Source: Peribacillus simplex
Lineage (GTDB): Bacteria; Bacillota; Bacilli; Bacillales; DSM-1321
Length of the DNA stretch: 64,000 bases
Assembly (NCBI RefSeq): GCF_001578185.1
Contig: NZ_CP011008.1
Span: 2,260,001-2,324,000 of the forward strand
Direction: 5' to 3'
Shown piece by piece: positions 1-8,167 of the stretch (position 1 is its first letter; the number at the start of each line of letters is the position of its first letter). The position numbers and the translations under genes are program-made. Under the pieces are notes generated by a model. The model was not told where the DNA came from. It saw only the letters and a list, made by a program, of their open reading frames with translations, and did not search any database.

Positions 1-198
1 TCCTTTGTAAATAATAATGGAATTACTTTTACCATACCCTTGGACAGTCAAAGTGCAAAAAATCCAGTGAATGATCTTTACAATATTTCTTTTATTCCAA
101 CAACGTACTTCATCGACAAAAAAGGCATTATCAGGAATAAGGTAATATCACCCATGCAACTTACAGATATGGAACGAAACATTAATAGCATGCAGTAG
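1..198 (+). CDS. Thioredoxin-like (TlpA/ResA/YneN) protein, C-terminal part
   Basis: Open from the window edge for 65 codons to TAG. The translated piece contains PTTYFIDKKGII, the cis-proline loop and following strand typical of AhpC/TSA and TlpA/ResA-like thiol-disulfide proteins. The CxxC active site would lie upstream, outside the window. In B. subtilis yneN, a thioredoxin-like gene, occupies this place ahead of the small spore-protein genes, so it is probably the yneN counterpart. The start, signal anchor and catalytic cysteines cannot be seen. A terminator follows directly. Confidence 0.75.
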   Translation, partial: SFVNNNGITFTIPLDSQSAKNPVNDLYNISFIPTTYFIDKKGIIRNKVISPMQLTDMERNINSMQ

Positions 199-227
199 CG
201 GAACCTTTATAAGGTTCCGTTTATTTG
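199..227 (+). terminator. Rho-independent terminator after the thioredoxin-like gene
   Basis: Stem CGGAACCTT / AAGGTTCCG closed by a short loop and followed by TTTATTT. It starts immediately after the stop codon. Confidence 0.85.
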
Positions 228-333
228 TTAACAAAGTTGTCAAAAATTAATGGAAAAATCAAAAAAATTAAAAAAATATAGTTAATGTTTATGAAAAAAG
301 GGTTAAAGTATAGAGAGTGGAGAAATTGGATTT

Positions 334-365
334 TTATCAGGTTAAAAATCTGATAATTATGACAA
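334..365. promoter_or_regulatory. Inverted repeat with Fur-box resemblance upstream of the FbpB-like gene
   Basis: TTATCAG and CTGATAA form a perfect 7-bp inverted repeat separated by 9 bases, and the right arm runs into TGATAATTATGACAA. This matches a 7-1-7 Fur box (TGATAAT-N-ATTATCA) at about 11 of 14 defined positions. B. subtilis FbpB-family genes are Fur-regulated, so iron control is plausible. The match is imperfect and the site lies about 85 bases from the start codon. Confidence 0.35.
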
Positions 366-449
366 TTAATGGAGTGAAGACCATATAGTCATAATTTTAC
401 GTTAATTAGGCAATGCTGAATAGTATATTAAAAATAAGTAGGTGAAAGC

Positions 450-578
450 ATGAAAAAAAGAAAAAGGACATTTGAAGAATTAATTAAAGAAAACAAAAAG
501 GAATTATTGATGGACGTTAAACAAATGGAAAGACTTGAGGAACGTCTGGAAAAAAAACATATGCAAAAGGCTGAATAG
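450..578 (+). CDS. Fur-regulated basic protein (FbpB/FbpC family), 42 aa
   Basis: A 42-residue very basic protein beginning MKKRKRTFEELIKENKKELL. The pattern K/R-rich start, FEELxxENKxEL and a C-terminal ERLEERLEKKHMQKA matches the small Fbp family of Bacillus. There FbpB helps the FsrA small RNA repress iron-rich proteins under iron starvation. The ATG has AGGTG 6 bases upstream. A hairpin terminator follows. The function is assigned by family resemblance only. Confidence 0.75.
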   Translation: MKKRKRTFEELIKENKKELLMDVKQMERLEERLEKKHMQKAE

Positions 579-597
579 ATTTTGCACAAGATTCCTT

Positions 598-646
598 AAA
601 AAGAGCCAATGCCATGAAGGTCCCTTCAAAGTGCTGGCTCTTTTTT
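598..646 (+). terminator. Terminator after the FbpB-like gene
   Basis: AAAAAGAGCCA pairs with TGGCTCTTTTTT around a 25-base loop, then a T run. It lies 20 bases past the stop codon. Confidence 0.7.
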
Positions 647-718
647 CATGGCTTTTTCAAAAACTGGCATTCATGAATTTCCGCTTTTTTATCCATGATA
701 AGAGGAGGAGGCGATAGA

Positions 719-862
719 ATGGGTAATCCAAAAAAAGATTCCAAACACTTTAGACCGAGCCATCAAGGGACACAACCGATAGCAGCGGGTGGGAATAACG
801 GTAAGAAAATGCAGGACAAATCCGGCAAACATGCTCAGGTCATTCAAACTAAAGGCGAGTAA
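719..862 (+). CDS. sspN: Small acid-soluble spore protein N (SspN), 47 aa
   Basis: 47 residues with the SspN pattern: [20 protein letters not shown] near the start and [18 protein letters not shown] at the end. B. subtilis SspN has the same length and the same C-terminal MxDKSG...QTKGE. It is a minor spore-core protein made in the forespore. AGGAGGAGG lies just before the ATG, a strong ribosome site. It sits ahead of tlp as in B. subtilis. The sequence gives no direct evidence of DNA binding. Confidence 0.88.
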   Translation: MGNPKKDSKHFRPSHQGTQPIAAGGNNGKKMQDKSGKHAQVIQTKGE

Positions 863-918
863 CCGGGGGATAATAATCGTAATAATATTATGTAAACAAA
901 TAACGTGAGGTGAAATTA

Positions 919-1164
919 ATGGGCTCATATAAACACAATCAGGATAACCGTTTGGATAATGTTGAAAAAATTCAGGATGCAATTCAAAATACAGAAGAAA
1001 ACATAAACGCTGCAAATGAAACGTTATCATTTTCTTCAGAGGTGGAAAAAATGTCAATTAAGGCCAAAAATGACCGAAGAAGAAAGAGCATCGAGGGAAT
1101 GAAGGAAGAAATGCAAGATGAACAAGAAGCACGGGAAAGCGGTTATAATAACGATAATATTTAA
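919..1164 (+). CDS. tlp: Small acid-soluble spore protein Tlp, 81 aa
   Basis: 81 residues, highly polar and probably helical, with the Tlp signature DNRLDNVEKIQDAIQNTEEN and a C-terminal DEQEARESGY. The ATG at 919 is preceded by GAGGTG at a 7-base distance. An in-frame GTG at 910 lies inside that ribosome site and was not chosen. Tlp is a thioredoxin-like-named minor spore protein of the forespore. It forms a spore-protein pair with sspN and ends at a strong terminator. Confidence 0.9.
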   Translation: MGSYKHNQDNRLDNVEKIQDAIQNTEENINAANETLSFSSEVEKMSIKAKNDRRRKSIEGMKEEMQDEQEARESGYNNDNI

Positions 1165-1174
1165 CAAATAGGTA

Positions 1175-1214
1175 AAGGGGAGAAAGAGGCGCGTAATCTT
1201 TCTCCCCTTCTTTA
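1175..1214 (+). terminator. Terminator after tlp
   Basis: AAGGGGAGAAAGA pairs with TCTTTCTCCCCTT, followed by CTTTATAT. The stem is long and G/C-rich at its base. Confidence 0.85.
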
Positions 1215-1310
1215 TATAGTGAAGCAGACAGTTGAGACAGCTTAAATGAATTTTGAACAGTTGTTATGTTAAAATGTTTATTGCAATAGAAATGAAAGCG
1301 GGGAAACAAA

Positions 1311-1742
1311 ATGTTCATAGCTGAAAACGAAATTGAAGTGCGGTATGCAGAGACGGATCAAATGGGTGTCGTTTACCATGCGAATTATTTTATCTGGATG
1401 GAACTAGGCAGGACAAAATTGATAAATGATTTAGGATTTTATTATGCTGATATGGAGGCGGATGGCATCCTCTCACCTGTTATGGATATTCAGGCTTCGT
1501 ATAAAACCCCTGTTAGATATGGTGATAAGGTAAAGGTTAAAACCTGGATTGAAAAATATGACGGCTTACGGGTCATTTATGGATATGAGATCGTAAATGA
1601 GAAAAATGAAGTGGCGGCTACAGGTCATTCTTCTCACGTTTGCGTTAAAAAGGAGACCTTCCGCCCGATATCCATTAAACGGATGTTTCCTGATTGGCAT
1701 GAGGCCTATGAGAAAAATAAAAAGCAGGATGAATTGGTTTAA
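1311..1742 (+). CDS. yneP: Acyl-CoA thioesterase, YbgC/4HBT hotdog family (YneP)
   Basis: A 143-residue single hotdog-fold thioesterase. The active-site helix start is visible as YAETDQMGVVYHANY, with the family's catalytic aspartate at residue 16 and the HANY tetrad. It probably cleaves acyl-CoA thioesters in the cytoplasm; the natural substrate is not known. GCGGGG precedes the ATG. It is followed by yneQ after 25 bases, as in the B. subtilis yneP-yneQ-yneR order. Confidence 0.88.
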   Translation: MFIAENEIEVRYAETDQMGVVYHANYFIWMELGRTKLINDLGFYYADMEADGILSPVMDIQASYKTPVRYGDKVKVKTWIEKYDGLRVIYGYEIVNEKNEVAATGHSSHVCVKKETFRPISIKRMFPDWHEAYEKNKKQDELV

Positions 1743-1767
1743 TGACAATCATTGAGGTGATTAAGAA

Positions 1768-2061
1768 ATGGCTTTTGGGATTAAACGGGCAGATGTAGTA
1801 ACCTGGAAGCAGAAAATCGATCAAGGTCAAATAGCTTTTTTAACTCATTATTGGCTGGACGACCGATTTCCTGGTTGCAAGACGGTTACAAAAGTGGGAT
1901 GCAAAGATTTACGGCGTTTATCGGAGTGGGGTAAGAAATACGGGCTTAAAAAAGAGTGGATTCATCACAGGAAGGATGGCTACTCGCATTTCGATCTTTT
2001 AGGGGACAAGCAAAAGGAAATTCTTAGGGCGGAAAATATTAAAGAGCATCTGCTCGATTGA
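1768..2061 (+). CDS. yneQ: Conserved protein YneQ, 97 aa
   Basis: 97 residues, basic, with many aromatic and charged residues and no membrane segment. It matches the B. subtilis YneQ position and size. The segment HYWLDDRFPGCKTVTKVGC carries two cysteines nine residues apart. GAGGTGA sits 8 bases before the ATG. It is probably co-transcribed with yneP. The molecular function is unknown; orthology rests on gene order and size. Confidence 0.75.
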   Translation: MAFGIKRADVVTWKQKIDQGQIAFLTHYWLDDRFPGCKTVTKVGCKDLRRLSEWGKKYGLKKEWIHHRKDGYSHFDLLGDKQKEILRAENIKEHLLD

Positions 2062-2071
2062 AACAAGGAAA

Positions 2072-2100
2072 AACAGCAGTTTACACCGCTGCTTTATTGT
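2072..2100 (+). terminator. Weak terminator between convergent yneQ and yneR
   Basis: AGCAG pairs with CTGCT around a 9-base loop, followed by TTATT. The stem is only five base pairs, so termination may be inefficient. It lies between two convergent genes. Confidence 0.45.
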
Positions 2101-2396
2101 CAAGCACTCTTTTCATAGTGAAATTCAGGTTCAGTCAGTTTTTCATTAAAAGTAATAAGTAAATCGTGACCATCAAAGTACCATAAATCTTTTTCTTCTA
2201 CATAAAAATTAATCTCATTCATAGTTGTTACGGCTGCTGCAGTTTCAGGTTCTTCTTTCATGATACCTAATGAAAAGCCGCTTTGGACGGAACTATGCCC
2301 GCCATATCTTACATAAAAGCGCAAATGAGAGCCTTCTTGAAGCCCCAGCTCATCAATATACCACTTAGCTGCTTGATCGGAAATGGTCAGTTTCAT
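2100..2396 (-). CDS. yneR: HesB/IscA-fold protein YneR, 98 aa
   Basis: 98 residues of the HesB/YadR/YfhF domain family. MKLTISDQAAKWYIDELGL opens the domain and FYVRYGGHSSVQSGFSLG forms the next strands. The three cysteines that bind iron-sulfur clusters in true A-type carriers are absent, as in other YneR-like members. It is thus a fold relative, not a proven Fe-S carrier. GGAAGGAG lies before the ATG. It converges with yneQ, as in B. subtilis. Confidence 0.85.
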   Translation of the reverse strand: MKLTISDQAAKWYIDELGLQEGSHLRFYVRYGGHSSVQSGFSLGIMKEEPETAAAVTTMNEINFYVEEKDLWYFDGHDLLITFNEKLTEPEFHYEKSA

Positions 2397-2442
2397 ACTA
2401 ATTCTCCTTCCTAGAGGTTCGTTATTTAAGTATAAAGTAATT

Positions 2443-2852
2443 ATGAAGTAGATGCGAATAATGTGGATTTAAGAAAGGAAACGACTATCGCCAAAAGAAT
2501 CCGAATAGGCATAAATTCAATGGTATAGGCGGGAAAATAGAACAAGGTGAAACCATCGATGAATCGATGGAACGCGAAATTCTAGAAGAAACTGGATTGA
2601 AGGTAAGGGGTATGGCCTTTCGAGGGGGTGTGATATGGAATCAAACGGGTGGAATGTATGTTTACAGAGCTGAAGAGGCAGGAGGCGGGCTTTCCTGCCT
2701 GTGATGAAGGGGAACTTGCCTGGAAGCCATATCAAAAGGTTATGGAGGCAAATGAAGTTGTTTCCAACATAGAGTATTATCTAAAAGATATATTACAGGA
2801 TGACAGCCACAGGAATTTGCCTGTTCCTATGCCGTTGCCTGATTTAATTTAA
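2443..2852 (+). pseudogene. Decayed Nudix (MutT-family) hydrolase
   Basis: A Nudix box is intact at about 2531-2599: GGKIEQGETIDESMEREILE then ETGL, matching GX5EX7REUXEEXGU. The reading frame is broken elsewhere. A plausible start at 2443 meets in-frame stops at once. The box lies in another frame that stops at about 2701-2703. The C-terminal part, WKPYQKVMEANEVVSNIEYY, continues in a further frame to TAA at 2852. At least two frameshifts and two stops separate the pieces. Intact relatives hydrolyse oxidised nucleotides or other nucleoside diphosphates; this one is inactive. Confidence 0.8.
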
Positions 2853-2870
2853 ATGACTTTCACCAATTGA

Positions 2871-2896
2871 AAAATCGCCCATAAGCGGTTTTTTTG
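2871..2896 (+). terminator. Terminator after the Nudix pseudogene
   Basis: AAATCGC pairs with GCGGTTT (one G-T pair) around CCATAA, followed by a T run. Confidence 0.7.
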
Positions 2897-3053
2897 CATA
2901 TTTTGTTTCATGGGCTAAATATCACAAAGAGGTAGAATTAAATTCTGAATATTTGTATATTTAATGGGTAACAAATATTCTGGAAAGTATATATTTGGAT
3001 GATAAAAGTGAAATGCCATCTAATTAATTTCCTTATATAGAGGGGGCAGCTGA

Positions 3054-3394
3054 TTGCGGAAAACAGAGCTGTTAAAATGGAGTACAGAAATGGTGTTGCT
3101 TTCATTATTGGCTCAAAAGAAAATGTAAGGGTATGAGATGATCGAACAGCTCAAACAGTTAAGTGATGGTTATTTACATTATAAAGAAAGCATGTTTTAT
3201 ATCCAGCTTTAAAAAGACTGGAGGAGAAAGAGTATGTAAATAGTTACTGGCAGGATATAAGGACCGAAAAGGAAAAATTATTATGCGACGAAATTGGGTA
3301 TTGCTCAGTTTCAAGATCAATGGGAAGAATTGAACGCCTTTCAAGGGTAATCCGTAAGGTCGTTTCACACATATATGAACGCACACAAAAATAG
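3054..3394 (+). pseudogene. Decayed PadR-family transcriptional regulator
   Basis: From TTG 3054, behind AGGGGG, the translation reads LLKWSTEMVLLSLLAQKKM, then a TAA where a tyrosine codon is expected. It resumes as GYEMIEQLKQLSDGYLHYKE, the PadR winged-helix core. The LYPALKRLEEKEYV wing follows in another frame after a 2-base shift, then YYATKLGIAQFQDQWEEL in a third. Frameshifts and stops mean no product. The pattern is clear enough to name the family but not a target. Confidence 0.8.
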
Positions 3395-3417
3395 CTGCAG
3401 ATTCCTGCAGCTATTTT
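3387..3417 (+). terminator. Bidirectional terminator between the PadR remnant and the YycC-like gene
   Basis: A perfect 13-bp stem, AAAATAGCTGCAG with CTGCAGCTATTTT and an ATTC loop. T-rich sequence follows on both strands. It overlaps the stop codons of both convergent genes. Confidence 0.85.
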
Positions 3418-3554
3418 GTATTTTCTTGTGCTTCAGCCTCGGCAAGCTTTCTCAGCAAGACGGGTGTAGGCATATGCATGATTTGCTCTAAAGGCAAGTT
3501 TAGGGACTTGGATAACTTTAATGCGGTTTCCGGTGATATTTGCAATGGCTTCAT
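3411..3554 (-). CDS. yycC: YycC-like small protein, 47 aa
   Basis: 47 residues on the minus strand, starting MKPLQISPETALKLSKSL and containing PLEQIMHMPTPVLLRKLAE. This matches the short YycC family of Bacillus in length and in the LQIS...LEQIMHMP pattern. The ATG has GGAG 9 bases upstream. No function is known for the family. It lies among decayed genes, so its intact frame and good ribosome site are notable. Orthology to yycC is by sequence pattern, not by position. Confidence 0.72.
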   Translation of the reverse strand: MKPLQISPETALKLSKSLNLPLEQIMHMPTPVLLRKLAEAEAQENTK

Positions 3555-3861
3555 GGCACTTTCTCCAATCAATTTTTATTAGCTAATTCCAGTTTAGCCT
3601 CTGTTCTCCAATTATTCAATCCTTACTTGACCATTTCTCCATCAAACAAAATCCATACTATTCTTTTGATGGGAAGTTAATGAAGAAAAATTCTAGTACC
3701 TTATACCTTGACAATAGAATTGGATCCAAGGGCAGAATAGGGTTTTTTATGGTTCGAATGAACTGTATATTTTCAATTGAATGGATATTAAGCTCGTATG
3801 ATTTGATGGAATATCTTAGATTCGTCTTATCGTAATTTACAAGATCAGGGGGAGTGGGAAA
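3555..3861. other. Intergenic stretch without a recognisable gene
   Basis: About 300 A+T-rich bases between the YycC-like gene and the receptor remnant. AGGGGGAGTGGG at its right end is a good ribosome site for the decayed gene that follows. A TTGACA occurs near 3708, but no convincing -10 lies at the proper distance. Translations in all frames give short pieces that I do not recognise. Confidence 0.5.
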
Positions 3862-4229
3862 ATGGGGATATTCATAAATCGAAGCCGAAAAAAGCAATCT
3901 GGTTTCAAAAAGCAAAAGAGACAGAGGGTATATTGGATGTAAGCAGTGAACAGGTGAAACTTCTGGTAACCTTGTTATTTTCATGAAAAATGTTGATGAA
4001 AACCGTTTTATTAAACCAATCCTTCTTAAGCATTACCGAGTTTATTAAGCTTGTACCGCCGACCAGACAAATTTACTATCATTGAACTAAAGCCATCGAG
4101 GCAGCGCATGCAGGCGAACATGGTAATGGATTTGCGGCTGTTTCGAATGAGCTCAGGAAACTTGCTGAACAGACTAAAAAGTCGATAGCTGAAATGGGTG
4201 CAATCGTGCAAACATCAAATGAATTATAG
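3862..4229 (+). pseudogene. Decayed methyl-accepting chemotaxis/HemAT-like receptor fragment
   Basis: The right part (about 4092-4229) translates to [20 protein letters not shown] and [15 protein letters not shown], the highly conserved hairpin tip of MCP signalling domains. The left part has a ribosome site and ATG at 3862. A +/- frame piece, KAIWFQKAKETEGILDVSSE, resembles the start of HemAT-type globin-coupled receptors. Most of the gene between is deleted and frames differ. The MCP identification is firm; the HemAT assignment is a guess. Confidence 0.65.
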
Positions 4230-4234
4230 AATGG

Positions 4235-4265
4235 AAAAAAGCCCGTGCGTCGGACGGGCTTTTTC
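4235..4265 (-). terminator. Bidirectional terminator after plsY
   Basis: AAAAAAGCCCGT pairs with ACGGGCTTTTT around GCGTCGG, giving T runs on both strands. It lies 28 bases beyond the plsY stop. Confidence 0.85.
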
Positions 4266-4292
4266 CCATTTAAATATCCTCAAGAATTTCTC

Positions 4293-4880
4293 TTACAGCC
4301 ATTTGACTTTGGGTTCAGTTTTATCGATAATTCGTTTAATGTTCGCCCGATGCCGGTAAAAAATGAAAATCGTTAATATACCGATTACAATAATAAGGGC
4401 CAAATCATTTGTATGAAACACTAAACTGTATATAAGAGCAAGAAGACAAGCAATCATCGAAGAAAGCGAGACATATTTGGATATGTATAAGGTAATGAAG
4501 AATATGATGACGGCAATGACAAAAAGTAATGGTTCATAAGCAAGAATGACACCGGCAGAAGTTGCCACCGCTTTCCCGCCCCGAAAGTTTGCGAAAATGG
4601 GAAACATATGCCCAATGACGGCAAATAAGCCAGCTAGCAATAAATTCATTTCCACGCCTAGCAATAACGGGAGAAAAGTTGCTAGAGTTCCCTTTAGGAT
4701 ATCCATGGTAGTAACGGTAAGCCCTGCCTTGACACCTAGTGTCCGGAAGGTATTTGTCCCACCCAGATTTTTACTGCCATGCTCCCTAATGTCGATTTTG
4801 TAAAAGGTTTTACCGATAATTAAACCGGAAGGAATCGAACCAATCAAGTAGGCAGACAGTATAGTGATGAATGTAAGCAT
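4293..4880 (-). CDS. plsY: Acyl-phosphate:glycerol-3-phosphate acyltransferase PlsY
   Basis: 195 residues with five or so membrane helices. Conserved motifs are SIPSGLIIG near residue 15, [12 protein letters not shown] near 36 and the glycine-rich [15 protein letters not shown] loop near 97. PlsY transfers the acyl group from acyl-phosphate to the sn-1 position of glycerol-3-phosphate at the membrane, opening phospholipid synthesis with PlsX. GAAAGGG precedes the ATG. It is the yneS position, divergent from yneT-parE-parC as in B. subtilis. Confidence 0.95.
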   Translation of the reverse strand: MLTFITILSAYLIGSIPSGLIIGKTFYKIDIREHGSKNLGGTNTFRTLGVKAGLTVTTMDILKGTLATFLPLLLGVEMNLLLAGLFAVIGHMFPIFANFRGGKAVATSAGVILAYEPLLFVIAVIIFFITLYISKYVSLSSMIACLLALIYSLVFHTNDLALIIVIGILTIFIFYRHRANIKRIIDKTEPKVKWL

Positions 4881-5364
4881 TGTATGACCCTTTCTTTATA
4901 GAAAAATCTTCTTATTTTTATCACGATTAAGAGGCTGTTTTTTCCCTTTTTCGGAAATAAACTGAAGGAATAGCTAAAAAACAACCTAAAAATACCTGAT
5001 ATGCTTCTCTTATTGTAACATTTTCGTGACAAAATGGTACGGATGTCCAAAAAAAATCCATTGAAAAATGAATTTTCCTTGTTGAACATCCGTTTTTTGA
5101 TATACGTTTAAGTTCATGAAGGGCAAAAGGTTTATGTTTTCTTATTTTCGTAAATATAATGAAGAGTACCTAATTGTGTATAATGATACAATACGCGGTA
5201 GCCTGTATGAACATAAGTGGTGCACACCTTTTCGAAACCTATTCTTTCTTGTATAATGGTTTTTCTTAATAATGGTAATACTCAGCTTTACTCTGTGAAA
5301 TATCTTTGTTAAGGAATACTTTTTAAGCAATTATTACATTTTATGATAAAGGGGATTGATTAGA
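4881..5364. other. Divergent plsY / yneT intergenic region
   Basis: About 480 bases between divergent genes. It should hold both promoters, but I could not fix a convincing -35/-10 pair for either. Its one clear structure is the plus-strand hairpin at 5039-5098 with a T run, which has no upstream plus-strand gene (see findings). AAAGGGG at 5349-5354 is the yneT ribosome site. Confidence 0.5.
5039..5098 (+). terminator. Orphan rho-independent terminator-like hairpin
   Basis: ACGGATGT at 5039 pairs with ACATCCGT at 5086, with an inner stem AAAATCCATT / AATGAATTTT (one mismatch), then TTTTTT. The nearest gene upstream is plsY on the other strand, so nothing annotated reads into it. Confidence 0.55.
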
Positions 5365-5775
5365 ATGATACAAAATCCAAGCAGAGAAGAAATGGGTCAG
5401 ATGTTAAAAAAATCGAAGCGCATCGCTGTTGTTGGTTTATCAAATAACCCCGAGCGAACTTCTTATATGGTATCGAAGGCCATGCAGGATAGCGGGTATG
5501 AAATCATCCCTGTAAACCCTGCTGTATCTGAAGTGCTGGGTGTCAAGGCAGTAAAGGCACTTAAAGATATTGAAGGGCACGTCGATATCGTAAATATTTT
5601 TCGCCGTTCAGAATTCCTTCCCGGGATTGCCAAAGAATTTGCAGAAATCGATGCTGATATCTTTTGGGCGCAGCAAGGGGTAGAAAACGGGGAAGCCTAT
5701 AATTTTTTGAAAGAAAAAGGTTATACTGTCATCATGGATCGATGCATAAAAGTAGAACACGCCCTTACTAAGTAG
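5365..5775 (+). CDS. yneT: CoA-binding domain protein YneT, 136 aa
   Basis: 136 residues forming a single Rossmann-like CoA-binding domain. KRIAVVGLSNNPERTSYMV holds the nucleotide loop, followed by GYEIIPVNPAV and VNIFRRSEFLPGIAKE. Homologues are stand-alone versions of the succinyl-CoA-synthetase alpha N-terminal domain; the role is unclear. The ATG at 5365 has AAAGGGG about 10 bases upstream; the TTG at 5356 is too close to it. The gene precedes parE as in B. subtilis. Confidence 0.87.
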   Translation: MIQNPSREEMGQMLKKSKRIAVVGLSNNPERTSYMVSKAMQDSGYEIIPVNPAVSEVLGVKAVKALKDIEGHVDIVNIFRRSEFLPGIAKEFAEIDADIFWAQQGVENGEAYNFLKEKGYTVIMDRCIKVEHALTK

Positions 5776-5779
5776 AGTG

Positions 5780-5806
5780 AAAAGAGCGGAACTTCCGCTC
5801 TTTTTT
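5780..5806 (+). terminator. Terminator after yneT
   Basis: AAAGAGCGG and CCGCTCTTT pair around AACTT, followed by a T run. It separates yneT from parEC. Confidence 0.85.
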
Positions 5807-6035
5807 AAAGGAATCGCAATGTTTAGCAGTGTAAAAATCAATAATGCCAGCCATGGCGGAGGTTGAAAACGGGCGGCATATCCATGCAATTTAAGAATAA
5901 TTTGATTAAAAAAGTAAAAGTATATTTGCCAAATGAAAAATTACCGCTACAATTAGAACGGTAGCTATGACACGTTTCAACAAAGTGAAAAGATCCAACC
6001 AAGGGAGCTAACGCTAATAAAAGGGACGAAAAAAT
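5807..6035. other. yneT-parE intergenic, upstream part
   Basis: About 230 bases with no recognisable gene. The minus strand has a short hydrophobic stretch (RVIATVLIVAVIFHLANILL) around 5930-5990, but stops interrupt it on both sides, so it is at best a relic of a small membrane protein. Confidence 0.4.
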
Positions 6036-6071
6036 AGAACACTTGTTCTTTGTTCGTAAAAGTATTATACT
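6036..6071 (+). promoter_or_regulatory. parE promoter with overlapping LexA-type box
   Basis: TTGTTC (6043-6048) and TATACT (6066-6071) are spaced by 17 bases. The -35 lies inside AGAACACTTGTTCT (6036-6049), which matches the core of the Bacillus LexA (DinR) box, CGAAC-N4-GTTCG, in GAAC-N4-GTTC. LexA bound here would block the -35, so DNA damage should raise parEC transcription. B. subtilis parEC has been listed among damage-inducible LexA targets. Confidence 0.75.
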
Positions 6072-6178
6072 TTTAATATGATATTAACGTATGAATTAAT
6101 TTGTTAAAGCTAGTGAGTCATTTCATTGCAGTATGATTTGGCCCGGAAATTGTGTTTAGTAAGGAAAGGGGAATTTCT

Positions 6179-8167
6179 GTGGCAAAGAAAGTAAAAACAA
6201 TCGAGTACAATGATGATGCAATTCAGGTACTGGAAGGACTCGAAGCGGTCAGAAAACGTCCCGGTATGTATATCGGCAGTACTGATGCACGCGGACTTCA
6301 TCATTTAGTGTACGAGATTGTAGATAACTCCGTAGATGAGGCTTTGGCTGGATATGGAGACCAAATTAGTGTGAAAATACATAAAGATAACAGTGTAAGT
6401 GTGTCAGATAAGGGGCGTGGAATGCCTACCGGTATGCATAAATTGGGTAAACCTACGCCTGAAGTCATTTTGACTATTCTTCATGCTGGCGGTAAATTTG
6501 GACAGGGCGGATATAAAACGAGCGGAGGCCTTCATGGAGTAGGTGCCTCGGTCGTCAATGCGCTGTCTGAATGGCTTGTCGTGACAATCAAAAGGGACGG
6601 GTTCATTTACGAACAACGGTTTTTCAATGGCGGAAAGCCAGAAACGACTCTTGAGAAAATCGGTAAAACCAATCAAGCTGGTACCAAAATCCACTTCAAG
6701 CCCGATCCGAAAATATTTTCGGTGACAACTTTTAATTATGATATCCTTTGTGAACGTCTCCGTGAATCGGCATTTCTTCTAAAAGGCATGAAAATTGAAT
6801 TGACGGATGAACGTAATAACGACCAGCAAGAAACTTTTCACTATGAAAATGGAATAGAAGCTTTTGTGGATTACTTGAATGAAGAAAAAGAAACCCTTCA
6901 TAGTGTTGTCAGTCTAGAAGGGGAACAGAATGGGATAGAAGTCGATCTGGCCTTTCAATTCAACGATGGTTATTCAGAAAATATTTTAAGCTTTGTAAAT
7001 AATGTTCGAACAAAAGACGGCGGCACCCATGAGATTGGCGCAAAGACGGCCATGACGAGGGCATTTAATGATTATGCCAGAAAAATGGGGCTATTGAAGG
7101 AAAAAGATAAAAACCTCGAAGGTACCGATATACGCGAAGGATTGTCTTCAATAATTTCTGTACGTATCCCAGAAGAACTTCTTCAATTCGAAGGACAGAC
7201 CAAGAGCAAGCTTGGAACCAGTGAAGCCCGTTCTGCAGTCGATTCCATCGTGTCAGAGCACTTAGCCTACTTTTTTGAAGAAGATCCGACCACGAGTACC
7301 CTGTTGGTCAAAAAATCGATTAAAGCTTTCCAGGCCCGGGAAGCAGCACGCAAAGCGCGTGAAGATGCAAGAAGCGGGAAAAAACGGAAGAAATCCGATG
7401 CCATCCTATCTGGAAAATTAACGCCAGCTCAATCTAAAAATCCTGAACGGAATGAATTGTATCTTGTAGAAGGGGACTCTGCAGGAGGTTCCGCAAAGCA
7501 AGGTCGTGATCGCCGTTTCCAAGCGGTACTGCCATTACGTGGTAAAGTTATCAATACGGAAAAGGCCAAACTAGCGGACATTTTTAAAAACGAGGAAATA
7601 AATACGATCATCCACGCTATCGGGGCAGGGGTCGGGGCAGAGTTCAATACGCCGGACACCAACTATGATAAAGTGATCATCATGACTGATGCCGATACGG
7701 ATGGGGCCCATATCCAAGTGCTTCTGTTAACATTCTTTTACCGCTATATGAAGCCATTGATAGAGTCAGGAAAGGTTTACATTGCCTTGCCTCCTTTATA
7801 TAAAGTGAGTAAAGGGACCGGAAAGAAAGAAATCATTGAATATGCTTGGAGTGATGAGGAACTTCAGGGAGCGATAGACAAGGTAGGGAAAGGCTATATG
7901 ATTCAGCGCTATAAAGGGCTGGGTGAAATGAATGCCGATCAATTATGGGATACTACCATGAACCCGGAAACCAGGACATTGATACGCGTGAAGATCGACG
8001 ATGGTGCCCGTGCAGAAAGACGTGTGACAACGTTAATGGGGGACAAGGTTGAACCGCGCCGTAAATGGATTGAAGCCAATGTCGCTTTTGGTCTCGAAGA
8101 AGAATCGAATATTTTAGATAATGAAAATATGTCGATTGAAGAGGAGGTCATTAACGATGGCATTTGA
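6179..8167 (+). CDS. parE: DNA topoisomerase IV subunit B (ParE)
   Basis: 662 residues from GTG 6179, chosen because AAAGGGG lies 6-7 bases before it; the product begins (M)[21 protein letters not shown] ATPase motifs [14 protein letters not shown] and [15 protein letters not shown] come first. The transducer domain is next, then TOPRIM with [15 protein letters not shown] and the metal-binding [11 protein letters not shown]. Paired with ParC it makes the ATP-driven topoisomerase IV that unlinks daughter chromosomes. It overlaps parC by 11 bases and is probably LexA-controlled. Confidence 0.97.
   Translation: MAKKVKTIEYNDDAIQVLEGLEAVRKRPGMYIGSTDARGLHHLVYEIVDNSVDEALAGYGDQISVKIHKDNSVSVSDKGRGMPTGMHKLGKPTPEVILTILHAGGKFGQGGYKTSGGLHGVGASVVNALSEWLVVTIKRDGFIYEQRFFNGGKPETTLEKIGKTNQAGTKIHFKPDPKIFSVTTFNYDILCERLRESAFLLKGMKIELTDERNNDQQETFHYENGIEAFVDYLNEEKETLHSVVSLEGEQNGIEVDLAFQFNDGYSENILSFVNNVRTKDGGTHEIGAKTAMTRAFNDYARKMGLLKEKDKNLEGTDIREGLSSIISVRIPEELLQFEGQTKSKLGTSEARSAVDSIVSEHLAYFFEEDPTTSTLLVKKSIKAFQAREAARKAREDARSGKKRKKSDAILSGKLTPAQSKNPERNELYLVEGDSAGGSAKQGRDRRFQAVLPLRGKVINTEKAKLADIFKNEEINTIIHAIGAGVGAEFNTPDTNYDKVIIMTDADTDGAHIQVLLLTFFYRYMKPLIESGKVYIALPPLYKVSKGTGKKEIIEYAWSDEELQGAIDKVGKGYMIQRYKGLGEMNADQLWDTTMNPETRTLIRVKIDDGARAERRVTTLMGDKVEPRRKWIEANVAFGLEEESNILDNENMSIEEEVINDGI

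Noticed and set aside
535-717. 60-codon plus-strand frame over the end of the FbpB-like gene
   Set aside because: It overlaps the better-supported small gene in another frame, crosses a terminator hairpin and has no ribosome site.
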